A stretch of DNA of 37,316 nt from Candidatus Zipacnadia bacterium (lineage in GTDB: Bacteria; Armatimonadota; Zipacnadia; Zipacnadales; UBA5352). The translations under genes and the position numbers were made by a program. The stretch lies in contig JALGVA010000035.1 of the NCBI GenBank assembly GCA_029820295.1, positions 1 to 37,316 on the forward strand, written 5' to 3'. The stretch's first letter is position 1. Each line of letters opens with the position of its first letter. Positions 8,007 through 16,698 of this stretch are shown here, piece after piece. Under the pieces are notes generated by a model that was not told the DNA's origin, searched no databases, and worked only from the letters and a program-made list of their open reading frames with translations.

Positions 8007-10103
8007 CTACTCGCGCCGGATGCGCACGATGGTGTGGTCGGTGACGCCCGGCACGGTCAGCTCGGTCCAGCCATCGGCCTCAGTGCAGGGGAAGGCCTCG
8101 CCGGTCAGCGCATTCTCCGCCCCGGCCACGGGCCAGCCGGGCCGCAGGCGCACGGTGATCGGGTCGGCGCGATGGAAGCGGTCAAGGTACATACTGTCGG
8201 TCTGCTTCTGCACGTGGATCAGGTGCAGCAGCCAGCCCTCGGCGTCCTCCATCAGCGCGTGCTTGACCGACAGCGGCGCGTCGATGCGCACCTTCGCCGA
8301 AACGCCCAGCACGTCGTTGATCAGGATGCGGAACACCTCGCGCAGGAAGGGGCTGGCCTTGGACTCGAAGCCGCGCAGGAAGGGCACGGGCAGGTAGACC
8401 ACGCGGCCGGCGCCGAACTCACTCAGCGTGATCGCCGGCCGGTCGGTCAGGTACGCCGGCGGGGCGTGGTCGTGGTAGACGTAGCGACCGCCCTCGAAGT
8501 CGCTCTCGATGACCGGGTCCATGATGCGCGCGAGCACGCGCGTGCCCTCGTGCGGCGTGCACAGCAGCGCATGGTTCTTCGGGTTCATGCGGTCGCTGGC
8601 GGTGTCCTTGATGAGCAGTGGCATGTCCGGCACGCGCGGCCGGAAGGCCTCGTCCAGTGCATCGAGGTAGCTGATGCTGAAGGGCGAGTCCTCGACGAAG
8701 TCCATCCCGAACAAGTCCGCAAGCGCGAAGTTGCTGCGCCGGGCGCCGCGCGCGTCGTAGAGCGAAGTCAGGTAGCCCGCCAGGAGGTTGCCGCCGCCCT
8801 CGACGTAGGCGCGTAGACGCTCGGCGAGATCGTCGGAGATGTGCGGGATGCACGGCAGGGCGACCAGCTCGTAGCGCTGCAGCTCCTCGAGCGCGATGTC
8901 CTCGGGGCGAATCTCCCACGGGATGTGCGTCTCCACCAGAAGCTGCGCGAGCGCGCCCTCGTTGCCGTAGGCCTCGGAGCGCAGGTGCGCGTTGCCGTCG
9001 GTGCGTGAGAGCGCGGCCAGCAGGCGGTTGTTGTCTGCCGAGTGCAGGCAGGCAACGACCGGCACCGGCGTGCGCTCGCGGCACAGCTCCTCGCGCGCGG
9101 CCACCCACTCGAAGGTCTGCGCGATGGTGTCCCAGACGATCATCGGCACCTTGCCCGCGCGGTCCCCGCAGGGATAGGGCACGTGGTTGATGTTGAGCGA
9201 CCCCCCGTGGGCGAGCGCGATCGCCGACAGGCCCTGGATGGTCTCGGGCGTGGTCACCGTCCAGTCGCCCCACGAGCCCTGGCTCTCGGGCATGAACAGC
9301 GTGAACGGCATGCGCAGGCCCTCGCAGAAGCGCGTGGTGTGACCGGCGTGCAGGTACGAGGGCGGGTGGGCCTCCGTGGAGAGGTAGTCGGCGCCGTCGT
9401 GCAGCGTCGCCGAGAGCTGCACCGGATTGCCGCAGCCGTTCCAGGACCAGCTCAGGCCCGGCCGCTCGGCGTTGCAGCGGTCCATGGCCGAGTGGATAAA
9501 CGCCTCACGCGTGTGCACCTGGTGGTCGTAGAAGTCCAGCCACTGCTCGACGCCGAACTCGTCAGGCTCCAGCGCATAGCCGAAGCGCGCCGCGAACTTC
9601 TCCCGGCAGGCCGGGCAGAAACAGCCCTCCGGCGAGAAGTACTGCAGATCGAGGAACCAGCCGTCGATGGGGTATCTGCGCGTCACCTCGGCCATGTGCT
9701 CGCCCACGTACTCGCGGAAGGCGTCGTTGCTCATGCACTGGCATGGGTAGAGGAACATGCGCAGCGGCTGCCCGTCGCGGCCGAGCTGGCTCCACTCGGG
9801 GTGCAGGCGCCCCAGATCCCAGCTCAGCACCATGTTGTAGTAGGCGATGAACTCGAGCCCCAGGCCCTTCGCGCGGCGGCACACCTCGCCAAAGATGTCG
9901 CCGGCCATCGACGGATTGGTGACGCCCACCTCGGTGGGGAAGAAGCTCCCACCGTGCGCGGTCTTGGCCTGGAAGATGAGCGTTTGCGCGCCTGTACGCT
10001 GCACCTGCTCGAAGTACTCATCGAAGTCGATGGTGACCTCGGGCAGGAAGTTGGGCATGTGCCAGTCGCAGAAGAGCATGCGTGAACTCAGCCGGTAGGC
10101 CAT
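8007..10103 (-). CDS. GHL6-type putative glycoside hydrolase, cytoplasmic
   Basis: The start is placed at the ATG at 10103 (MAYRLSSRMLFCDWHMPNF), with GGAG 9 bases upstream; the frame extends to 10205 but those residues look unlike coding sequence. The 698-residue product has no signal peptide. Its N-terminal half follows the pattern of hypothetical glycosyl hydrolase 6 (GHL6): a TIM barrel with FQAKTAHGGSFFPTEVG, then DGWFLDLQYF (about 146) and the Cys cluster CFCPACREKF (about 160). The region from about 410 (ALPCIPHIS, then YVEGGGNLLAGYL) resembles the beta-galactosidase trimerisation fold. The family has no settled activity; action on an imported oligosaccharide is an inference. It is head-to-head with the gene at 10262 across 158 bases. 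Confidence 0.75.
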   Translation of the reverse strand: MAYRLSSRMLFCDWHMPNFLPEVTIDFDEYFEQVQRTGAQTLIFQAKTAHGGSFFPTEVGVTNPSMAGDIFGEVCRRAKGLGLEFIAYYNMVLSWDLGRLHPEWSQLGRDGQPLRMFLYPCQCMSNDAFREYVGEHMAEVTRRYPIDGWFLDLQYFSPEGCFCPACREKFAARFGYALEPDEFGVEQWLDFYDHQVHTREAFIHSAMDRCNAERPGLSWSWNGCGNPVQLSATLHDGADYLSTEAHPPSYLHAGHTTRFCEGLRMPFTLFMPESQGSWGDWTVTTPETIQGLSAIALAHGGSLNINHVPYPCGDRAGKVPMIVWDTIAQTFEWVAAREELCRERTPVPVVACLHSADNNRLLAALSRTDGNAHLRSEAYGNEGALAQLLVETHIPWEIRPEDIALEELQRYELVALPCIPHISDDLAERLRAYVEGGGNLLAGYLTSLYDARGARRSNFALADLFGMDFVEDSPFSISYLDALDEAFRPRVPDMPLLIKDTASDRMNPKNHALLCTPHEGTRVLARIMDPVIESDFEGGRYVYHDHAPPAYLTDRPAITLSEFGAGRVVYLPVPFLRGFESKASPFLREVFRILINDVLGVSAKVRIDAPLSVKHALMEDAEGWLLHLIHVQKQTDSMYLDRFHRADPITVRLRPGWPVAGAENALTGEAFPCTEADGWTELTVPGVTDHTIVRIRRE

Positions 10104-10261
10104 GGCGGTCAGCTCCAGTTCGGGTGATGCCGGGTCGGCGGACGCCGGACGGTGCGCGGGGTTCTTCGGCAGGCAGGGCCCGGCGACCTCGCTGCACCGC
10201 CGCATCGTGCCGGGCGCATCAGCGAGGAAATGCGCCCCTCTGCGGTGAATGCCCCCGCACT

Positions 10262-12169
10262 ATGACTGCTTCCCGGCTGATGCTCGTGTGCTGTGCGACG
10301 CTGATGGTGACGGGGACTGCGAGGATGGCTATGGCTCAGGACGCCGGCAACCGCCTGCCTGTGAAGATCGCCGCGATGTACACCGGCTGGATCGCGCCCA
10401 ACCAGGCCGACCGCGACCTGCAGGCCGACGTGGTCGAGCGCATGCTCGATCCGCTTGCGGCCGCGCACTTCACCGCGTTCTACGCCAAGTTCCAGGGCGC
10501 CGGGGATGTGCAGTTCGACCTGACCGATCCCGAGCAGTTCGCCCGCGTGCAGCTCGTGGCCGACGCCTGCGCGGCGCGCGATCTGGCGCTGATAGCATAT
10601 ACGTATCATCACCCGCATCACGGCCGCAATCCCGAGCTGCACGCACAGTTCCCGCCCCTGGTGATGGAATCGGGCGAGATCCACGAGGACCGCTTTGCGC
10701 TGGCGGATTGGGAGTACTGGCGCTGGACCAGCGACGAGGTCTTCCAGCTCGCCCGCGCGAGCCTGGAGCTGCCCATCGCCGCGGTGGGCATCGACATCGA
10801 GGTGCTGCTGGGCGCGGTGCCCTCGTTCGATGACCGCGCCTGGGCGGACTTCGCGGGCGAGCGCGGCCTGGACGCGACCATCCCGGCCCCCGAGCGCGGC
10901 GCCCGGGTCGCCGAACAGGGCCTGCGCGATGAGTACCGCGAGTGGTACTACGCGCGCTGGGACGGCATCGTTGAGCGCTGGTGCGAGGAGTTGCACGCGA
11001 TCAACCCGGATGTGTCGATCTGCATCATGCCCGCGCACGAGAACTGGATCCTGCGCCCGTTCATGGTGCACGCGGCCACCGAGCGCGCCCCGGCGATCAT
11101 CGACCACTGGGGCATGTATAACGGCAGTGGCCTGACCGACGAGCTGCTGGAGGTTCAGGACCGCGTGAAGGCGCTCAATCCGCACAACCGCTTCACGCAG
11201 TGGCTGCGCCCCGACAGCTACCGGCCCGAGGACATCCGCGTGCAGTGCTACCACACGCTGCTGAGGACCGACGGCTACTGCAACTGGCACATCGGCATGC
11301 TGCTGCCACCGAACCCGAGCGTGCCGGAGCAGTGGGGTCCCGACGTCTACTGGCACGCCTACGCTGAGGCCAACGAGCGCGCGCTGGCCGACATCGCCGC
11401 CGGGCGCGAGGCGACCATCGAGTTCGTGCCGGTCGAGCCCCTGGTGGCGAAGCTGGACCTCTCGGCGTACGAGGCCGAGGCGATCCCGCAGCTCGCGCCG
11501 GTCGGCGACGGGACCGGCGAGGACGAGTGGATCCCCACGCGCGAGCTGGAGCAGTTCCTGATCTACGCAGAAGCCGGGCGGCCGATCTCAGCCACTATCC
11601 GCCACCTCGCCGGCTCCGCGCGCCCGCTGGCCCTGCAGTACGCCGTGATCGCACCGGACGGCGCGACGCTGCGTAACGAGGCTATCGGCCCCGGCGCCGA
11701 GGAGACCTTCTCGGTGGATGCACCCGCCGCCGGAACCTACGCGCTCTACGTCACCGGCGGCGCAGGCGGGCAGGCGTGGTACGGCGTGAACGTGCACAAC
11801 CCGCACTTCGCCTTCCCGTTCCGCAGCCAGGGCGAGGATCGAGCGCGGCTGTTCTTCGTCAAGTCGATGGGCCCGCGCACCTTCTGGCTCACGCGCACCG
11901 ACCCGGAAGCGGAGGCGGCGCTGATCGTCACCGCCGGTTCGCACCAGACGATCAGCGTGCAGATCGCCGACCAGGAGCCGGTGGACATCCTCGAAGGCCC
12001 GCAGCGCTTCGAACTGCCCGCGAGTGACGAGCCTGTCCGCGTGGTCATCGCCGCACCTGCCGATGTGCCCGACGGCTACTACGTGCAGTACGTAGGCATG
12101 ACGGTCGAGGGCGCGGTCTACCCGTACCTGTCGGTGGCCCCCGGGCGGCGGCTGCTGCCGGCGGAGTAG
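10262..12169 (+). CDS. Secreted putative TIM-barrel hydrolase of unknown family
   Basis: The ATG at 10262 begins a signal peptide (MTASRLMLVCC..., probably cleaved after MAMAQ), so the longer open frame from 10082 is rejected. No strong ribosome site is visible. The 635-residue product has a barrel-like N-terminal half: KIAAMYTGWIAP, then LALIAYTYHHPHH, then GIDIEVLLGAVP, then SICIMPAHENW and DHWGMYNGSG. These look like successive beta-strands ending in acidic or polar residues, as in glycoside hydrolases. From about residue 400 there are beta-sandwich regions, one with TYALYVTGGAGGQAWYGV. I cannot assign it to a named CAZy family. Its position among secreted and cytoplasmic glycan enzymes suggests a new or remote hydrolase. 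Candidate acids include the D and E of GIDIE. Confidence 0.7.
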   Translation: MTASRLMLVCCATLMVTGTARMAMAQDAGNRLPVKIAAMYTGWIAPNQADRDLQADVVERMLDPLAAAHFTAFYAKFQGAGDVQFDLTDPEQFARVQLVADACAARDLALIAYTYHHPHHGRNPELHAQFPPLVMESGEIHEDRFALADWEYWRWTSDEVFQLARASLELPIAAVGIDIEVLLGAVPSFDDRAWADFAGERGLDATIPAPERGARVAEQGLRDEYREWYYARWDGIVERWCEELHAINPDVSICIMPAHENWILRPFMVHAATERAPAIIDHWGMYNGSGLTDELLEVQDRVKALNPHNRFTQWLRPDSYRPEDIRVQCYHTLLRTDGYCNWHIGMLLPPNPSVPEQWGPDVYWHAYAEANERALADIAAGREATIEFVPVEPLVAKLDLSAYEAEAIPQLAPVGDGTGEDEWIPTRELEQFLIYAEAGRPISATIRHLAGSARPLALQYAVIAPDGATLRNEAIGPGAEETFSVDAPAAGTYALYVTGGAGGQAWYGVNVHNPHFAFPFRSQGEDRARLFFVKSMGPRTFWLTRTDPEAEAALIVTAGSHQTISVQIADQEPVDILEGPQRFELPASDEPVRVVIAAPADVPDGYYVQYVGMTVEGAVYPYLSVAPGRRLLPAE

Positions 12170-12442
12170 GCGAGCGAAGGGAACGGCAACGGCAACGGCG
12201 ATGGCTTGCGGGGGAGGGCTTCTTCCTGGAAGAAGCCCTCCCCCACACCCCCTCCCGCGAAGAACTTAAGGCTGCGCGCGGGCACTTTGCGGATCAGCCG
12301 GGGACCTCTTCGCGCATGGGACGGCTCACGCGAAACCGTGGCGCAGAGGCGCGCCTGCAGCGCAGCGGACTTCGTGCGCCCGCGGGCGGGTGGCGGCTGA
12401 GCGGGTGCCGCAGAGGATACCGAAGGCGAAGGAGGCGCGATC
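12170..12442. other. Intergenic region dominated by a family B repeat
   Basis: This 273-base gap between two co-directional genes starts with a short (GGCAAC)n-like run (12181-12200). It then holds repeat B1 (12205-12364), described separately, and ends with GGAGG at about 12431, the ribosome site of the gene at 12443. No other reading frame is convincing. Confidence 0.6.
12205..12364 (+). repeat. Family B hairpin repeat, copy 1
   Basis: The left part is a perfect 15-bp inverted repeat (arms 12210-12224 and 12230-12244, GGGGGAGGGCTTCTT) with a 5-base loop. The right part, from about 12261 (AGAACTTAAGGCTGCGCGCGG) through CGCGAAACCG at 12329-12338 to GCGCA near 12364, aligns with the right part of copy 2 near 20300-20405. 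This copy lacks the small GACCGC...GCGGTC hairpin present in copies 2 and 3. Confidence 0.75.
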
Positions 12443-13933
12443 ATGGCTCGCAGACTGAGCGCGGTGCTGCTGCTGGTGGCAGTGGGTGTATCTGGCGCGC
12501 ATGCCGGCTGGGACGTCTACCGCAGTCACCCCTTCGTCGAGGCGACCGCCGATGAGTTGGCGGGCTGCCTGCGGCATCCCGCTCGTGAGGTCAGCATCGC
12601 CGCCCTGCAGAACGAGTGGGCGCACGCGGCGGTCGGCATCAAGCTCGATGGTGGGGCCGACCCGGCGAAGGTCACCGTCACGCTCGTCGGAGAGGGGGCG
12701 ATCACGCGCCATCTGACGCTGCGCGTGGCCGGCTTTGTGGCGCAGAAGGACCTCGGGTACTCCATCGACCCCATCTTCGCCGACCCCGGCAGCCTGAGCC
12801 TCGACCTGCAGAAACACGTCCGCAACCTGGCGGACATCCACGGCTTCCCCACGCTGACCGTGACCGAACGCGATCCGGTGCTGCTGTGGATCACGCTCGA
12901 CAGCCGCGGCATGGCGCCCGGGCATCATCGCGCCGCGATTCGCTTCACCGGCGCTGACGGCATGGTCCGCGAGCTGCCGGTCCGGGTGCTGGTGGGCGCC
13001 TATGCGCTGCCGGTCGAGAACCCGCTGCGCACCTGGGGCTGGCAGTACGGGCGCGATTGGCTCGATGACTACCTGGAGTACGGGATCAATGTTGTGCACA
13101 TCGACGATGACATGCCCCGGGCGCGCGAGGTCGGCTACCGGTTCTTCGTCTTCCGCTTCAACCCGGCGTGGAAGCTCATCGACCCTGCGGACTACGATCT
13201 CGCTGAGGCAACTGCGCGACTCGAGCAGGTGCAGCGCATGATTGGCGAGATGAATCTGGGTCCCGACGAGTGGGCGCTCTACATGAAGGACGAGCCCAAC
13301 GACACGTCCGCACCGAACCAGCTCAAGTGGTCGGAGTGGATCCACGAGCGCTGGCCGGAGGCGCGCCTGCTGTTCAACCCCGGTTGGGGGCCCGGGCCGA
13401 CGAACGAGTGGGCCAGTGTGGAGGGCACGGTCGAGCCGCTCGCGCCGCATGCCGCGGTCTGGCTGCCCTACTCGCACTGGCTGTGGGATGGCGTGTCCGA
13501 GCGGTCGCTGCCCTTGATGCGAGAGAGCGCGGACGAGGTGTGGTTCTACGAGATCATGGGCTCGAGCTACGCGCGCAGGCCGACGGTGGGCCGGGGGATG
13601 CTGCGAAGTCTGGGCTGGGTCGCATGGCGCTACCGGCTGCAGGGCGCCTGCTGGTACTCGCTCAACGCCTATCAGGTGAACATGTGGGGCGACAACAGCC
13701 GCGCCGAGGAGTACGCCTGCACCTATGGAGCGATCCCGGGTCGCGGACTGGAGGCGGTCCGGCAGGGCCTGCAGGAGTACAGGCGCCTGCACGAGATGCG
13801 CCGCTTGGGCGTGCGCGCGGCCGAGACCGATGCGTTCGTGGCGCGGCTCTTCGCCGCGGGGAGCGTGCAGGAACTCGACACCATCCGCCGCGAGATGGAC
13901 GCCCGCCTGCTGGCGGCGGCGCAGGCGCGGTGA
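12443..13933 (+). CDS. Secreted DUF4091/GH123-like putative glycosidase
   Basis: The ATG at 12443 follows GGAGG (about 7 bases away) and opens a signal peptide (MARRLSAVLLLVAVGVSGAHA). Residues 25-190 are beta-rich (ITLDSRGMAPGHHRAAI), like the N-terminal domain of DUF4091 proteins. The remainder is a barrel with ALYMKDEPND, where Asp283-Glu284 match the catalytic Asp-Glu pair used by GH123 N-acetylgalactosaminidases. Later segments (VWFYEIMGSSYARRP, then RLQGACWYSLNAYQ) fit the DUF4091 pattern of a Trp-rich end of the barrel. At 496 residues the length is normal for the family. It is convergent with the URO-D-like gene at only 7 bases. Activity on amino-sugar galactosides is family-based inference. 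Confidence 0.75.
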   Translation: MARRLSAVLLLVAVGVSGAHAGWDVYRSHPFVEATADELAGCLRHPAREVSIAALQNEWAHAAVGIKLDGGADPAKVTVTLVGEGAITRHLTLRVAGFVAQKDLGYSIDPIFADPGSLSLDLQKHVRNLADIHGFPTLTVTERDPVLLWITLDSRGMAPGHHRAAIRFTGADGMVRELPVRVLVGAYALPVENPLRTWGWQYGRDWLDDYLEYGINVVHIDDDMPRAREVGYRFFVFRFNPAWKLIDPADYDLAEATARLEQVQRMIGEMNLGPDEWALYMKDEPNDTSAPNQLKWSEWIHERWPEARLLFNPGWGPGPTNEWASVEGTVEPLAPHAAVWLPYSHWLWDGVSERSLPLMRESADEVWFYEIMGSSYARRPTVGRGMLRSLGWVAWRYRLQGACWYSLNAYQVNMWGDNSRAEEYACTYGAIPGRGLEAVRQGLQEYRRLHEMRRLGVRAAETDAFVARLFAAGSVQELDTIRREMDARLLAAAQAR

Positions 13934-13940
13934 GGGCGGC

Positions 13941-14996
13941 TCAGGACTGGGGCGAGTACGCGCCCGCGGCCTCATAGAGCGCCAGAATGTTCTCGGTGGG
14001 CACGTCCGCCATGAACTCCTGGCTGGGCGCGCAGATCAGGCCCCCGTGGGGGAACAGCTCCAGCCGCGAGCGCACCTCGGCGCGCACGTCGTCGGGGGTG
14101 CCGAAGGGCAGCGTTTGCTGGGTATCGATGGAGCCGTGCAGGCACAGGTCGGCGCCGAACTCGGCCGCCAGCTTCTCGGCGGACATGTCCAGCGCGCGTA
14201 CCTGGACCGGATCGAGCGCGTCCATGCCGATCTCCAGCAGGTCGGGGATGAAGGCGTAGACGCTGCCGCACGAGTGCAGCATGACCTTCAGGCCGAAGTC
14301 GTGCGCCAGCGCGAAGTGGCGTGCCAGGTGCGGCTTGATGAAGTGGCGGAACATGGGCAGGCTGATGAGCGGCCCGGTCTGGCCGCCGTAGTCATCGCCC
14401 ATGAAGTAGATGTCCATGCGCCCCTGCGCCGCCTCGAAGTGCCGCCGCGAACTCTCCAGGTAGAAGTCGGCGATGCGCGTCAGCAGCGCCTCGGCGACCG
14501 CCGGCCGCGAGGCCATCGCCTCCAGCAGCTCCTGCATGCCCATGACGTACATGGCCTGGCAGAAGAACGGCGACCACGCCCCGCCCATGACCGCGTGGTC
14601 GCCGGCCGCGACGCAGGCATCGGCGATGGGCGCGTAGTCCCACCAATCGGGGTCGGGGAAGGGCGCGTGGCGCTCAACCTCGGCGACGGTGGTCGCGGTC
14701 GCCAGCGGCGCGCCGGTGACCCTTGAGGCGTAGGTGCCGCTGCTGCCCAGGGGCACGCTCCAGACGTTGCACTCGCGGCCGTCGGGCAGGTAGTGGTGCT
14801 CGGGTCCGATGTAGCGCGCCGCGCCGCGCACGTTACGCAGGTCAACGCCCAGGCGCACCAGCATCGCCTCAAAGTCCTCGACGCCCAGCGCCGCCATCAC
14901 CCGCTCGGTCACCGGCGGGTGCGCCCAGTAGTCCACCGGCACGCGGTCGGGCGTGCGATGCTCGATCGCGGCCAGCACCCGCTCCCTCGACGTCAT
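13941..14996 (-). CDS. URO-D superfamily protein, MtaA-like metal site
   Basis: The 351-residue protein starts at the ATG at 14996 (MTSRERVLAAIEHRTPDRVP), behind GGAGG at 8 bases. The N-terminal RERVLAAIEHRTPDRVP and the central LKVMLHSCGSVY...IPDLLEIG are typical of the uroporphyrinogen-decarboxylase superfamily. His241 and Cys243 (HSC) plus Cys322 (LICAPSQEF) resemble the zinc ligands of MtaA/CmuA-type corrinoid methyltransferases rather than true heme-pathway decarboxylases. No heme genes and no corrinoid protein are nearby. Relatives occur beside sulfatases and glycosidases in several phyla, with unknown function; removal of methyl groups from sugars or aglycones is speculative. It is divergent from the sulfatase at 15169 across 172 bases, so the two may share control. 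Confidence 0.85.
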   Translation of the reverse strand: MTSRERVLAAIEHRTPDRVPVDYWAHPPVTERVMAALGVEDFEAMLVRLGVDLRNVRGAARYIGPEHHYLPDGRECNVWSVPLGSSGTYASRVTGAPLATATTVAEVERHAPFPDPDWWDYAPIADACVAAGDHAVMGGAWSPFFCQAMYVMGMQELLEAMASRPAVAEALLTRIADFYLESSRRHFEAAQGRMDIYFMGDDYGGQTGPLISLPMFRHFIKPHLARHFALAHDFGLKVMLHSCGSVYAFIPDLLEIGMDALDPVQVRALDMSAEKLAAEFGADLCLHGSIDTQQTLPFGTPDDVRAEVRSRLELFPHGGLICAPSQEFMADVPTENILALYEAAGAYSPQS

Positions 14997-15124
14997 CTCT
15001 GCCTCCGTGGCGAACGGGCGTAGACGGGCCGATCCATCCGGCCTATCGTAGCGCGGCGGCGCGCGCCGCGCAACCGTCGCGTGCAGGTCCGGTCGCGCTG
15101 GCGGCGAACACACACGCACGTGCC

Positions 15125-15140
15125 GTCCCGCCCGCGGGAC
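15125..15140. promoter_or_regulatory. Candidate operator between URO-D and sulfatase genes
   Basis: GTCCCGC and GCGGGAC form a 7-bp inverted repeat separated by CC, 28 bases before the sulfatase start and inside the shared 172-base divergent region. The position suits a regulator site, but palindromes of this size arise by chance in DNA of this composition. No promoter hexamers are clear. Confidence 0.25.
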
Positions 15141-15168
15141 ACACCCGGATGTGCGGAGGCTGTGAGCG

Positions 15169-16524
15169 ATGAGCGACGCTGCCGCCGACCAGCGCCCCAA
15201 CTTCATCGTCATGTTCTGCGACAACCTCGGCTACGGGGACCTGGGCTGCTACGGACACCAGGTGCATCGCACGCCGAACGTGGATCGGATGGCCCGCGAC
15301 GGCATGCTGTTCACGGACTTCTACGTCACCGCCGGCGTGTGCACGCCGTCGCGGGCGAGCCTGCTGACCGGCTGCTACGCCCAGCGCGTGGACATGCACG
15401 TCTCCGACAGGGGCGGCGCGGTGCTGCAGCCGGTCGCGGCCAAAGGACTGAACCCGAGCGAGCGGACCATCGCCACGGTGCTGGGCGAGGTGGGCTACGC
15501 CACCGCCTGCATCGGCAAGTGGCACCTGGGCGACCAGCCGCCCTTCCTGCCCACCCGCCACGGCTTCGACTACTACTACGGCATCCCTTACAGCGAGGAC
15601 ATGACGCCGCGGCCGAACCAGAACTGGCCCGACCTGCCGCTCATGCGCGGCGAGGAGGTCATCGAGGCGCCGGTGGACATGCCCTCCATCACCGAGCGTT
15701 ACACGAACGAGGCCATTGACTTCATGGAGCGCAGCGCCGACCGCCCGTTCTTCCTCTACATGCCTCAGGCGCTGCCCGGCAGCGTGCGCTGGCCTGAGCC
15801 GGGATGGCGGTTCTCGGGCCGCTCGGGCAACTGGGCCTACGGCGACTCGGTCGAGGAGTTGGACTGGTCGGCGGGCGAGATCATCCGCGCGGTGCAGCGG
15901 CTGGGGATCGAGGGCCGCACGCTGGTGGTCTTCGTGTCGGACAACGGCTCGCCGCGCGGCCACGGGGGCAGCAACGCGCCGCTGCGCGGCTGGGGCTACA
16001 GCACCTGGGAGGGCGGCATGCGCGTGCCCTGCGTCATGCGCTGGCCGGGGCAGATCCCCGGGGGCGCGCGCTGCGAGGAGCTGTGCACCACCATGGACTT
16101 CATGCCCACCTTCGCGCAGCTCGCCGGCAGCCACGCGCCGCAGGACCGCGTCATCGATGGCCACGACATCCGGCCCATCATCTCGGGCGACGAGAACGCG
16201 CATTCGCCCTACGAGGCGTTCTACTACTACCACATGGACCAGCTCCATGCGGTGCGCTCGGGGCGCTGGAAGCTGTTCCTGCCGCGGGAGGACCGCAAGA
16301 CCTTCCACAGGGACGAATCGGGGCCGACCGAGGCGATGCTGTTCGACATGCAGACCGACCCGGGCGAGACCAACAACGTGGCGGCGCAGCATCCGGCCGA
16401 GGTCGAGCGCCTGACGGAGCTGGCCGAACGCGCGCGCGAGGAGCTGGGCGACACCGGCATCAGGGGCAAGGGCGTCCGCCCCGCGGGGATGGTTGAGAAC
16501 CCGACGCCGCGGGTACCGGAGTAA
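15169..16524 (+). CDS. Type I sulfatase, apparently cytoplasmic
   Basis: The 451-residue protein starts at ATG 15169, behind GGAGG. It carries the sulfatase signature CTPSRAS with Cys58 as the residue converted to formylglycine. Asp18-Asn19 (FCDNLGYGD) and FVSDNGSPRGHGG supply the usual calcium-site residues, with Asn where Asp is common. CIGKWHLGD is the second conserved block. The C-terminal MLFDMQTDPGETNNVA is typical of the family. There is no signal peptide. The enzyme should hydrolyse sulfate esters, probably on an imported oligosaccharide. Maturation needs an anaerobic sulfatase-maturing enzyme or a formylglycine-generating enzyme; neither is in this window. It is divergent from a URO-D-like gene and convergent with a GHL6-type gene. 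Confidence 0.92.
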   Translation: MSDAAADQRPNFIVMFCDNLGYGDLGCYGHQVHRTPNVDRMARDGMLFTDFYVTAGVCTPSRASLLTGCYAQRVDMHVSDRGGAVLQPVAAKGLNPSERTIATVLGEVGYATACIGKWHLGDQPPFLPTRHGFDYYYGIPYSEDMTPRPNQNWPDLPLMRGEEVIEAPVDMPSITERYTNEAIDFMERSADRPFFLYMPQALPGSVRWPEPGWRFSGRSGNWAYGDSVEELDWSAGEIIRAVQRLGIEGRTLVVFVSDNGSPRGHGGSNAPLRGWGYSTWEGGMRVPCVMRWPGQIPGGARCEELCTTMDFMPTFAQLAGSHAPQDRVIDGHDIRPIISGDENAHSPYEAFYYYHMDQLHAVRSGRWKLFLPREDRKTFHRDESGPTEAMLFDMQTDPGETNNVAAQHPAEVERLTELAERAREELGDTGIRGKGVRPAGMVENPTPRVPE

Positions 16525-16547
16525 ACGGACGGCAAAGGCGACAGCAG

Positions 16548-16600
16548 TGCCCCTTCGGGGCGCCCCCGGGCGAGGGCGCCGGGGCACAACAACAACGGCC
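16548..16600 (+). repeat. Family A hairpin repeat, copy 1
   Basis: A short hairpin (GCCCC, TTC loop, GGGGC; 16549-16561) is followed by a second GC stem around GGCGAGGGCGCC. The tail CACAACAACAACGGCC ends at 16600. The same order of hairpin, stem and tail recurs at 20594-20648 and 28715-28767. It lies between two convergent genes. Confidence 0.7.
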
Positions 16601-16698
16601 AGGCGGCAAAGACGAAGGACGAAGGCAGGGCGCGCCCGATGTGGAGCATCGGCGGGAAGCGCGCCCCTCCCTACGACGAGGCAACGGCGGCGGCGCCG

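Noticed and set aside
12210-12244. Rho-independent terminator
   Set aside because: The stem is strong but is followed by C-rich sequence with no U-run, and the same structure recurs as a dispersed repeat; a terminator role is secondary at best.
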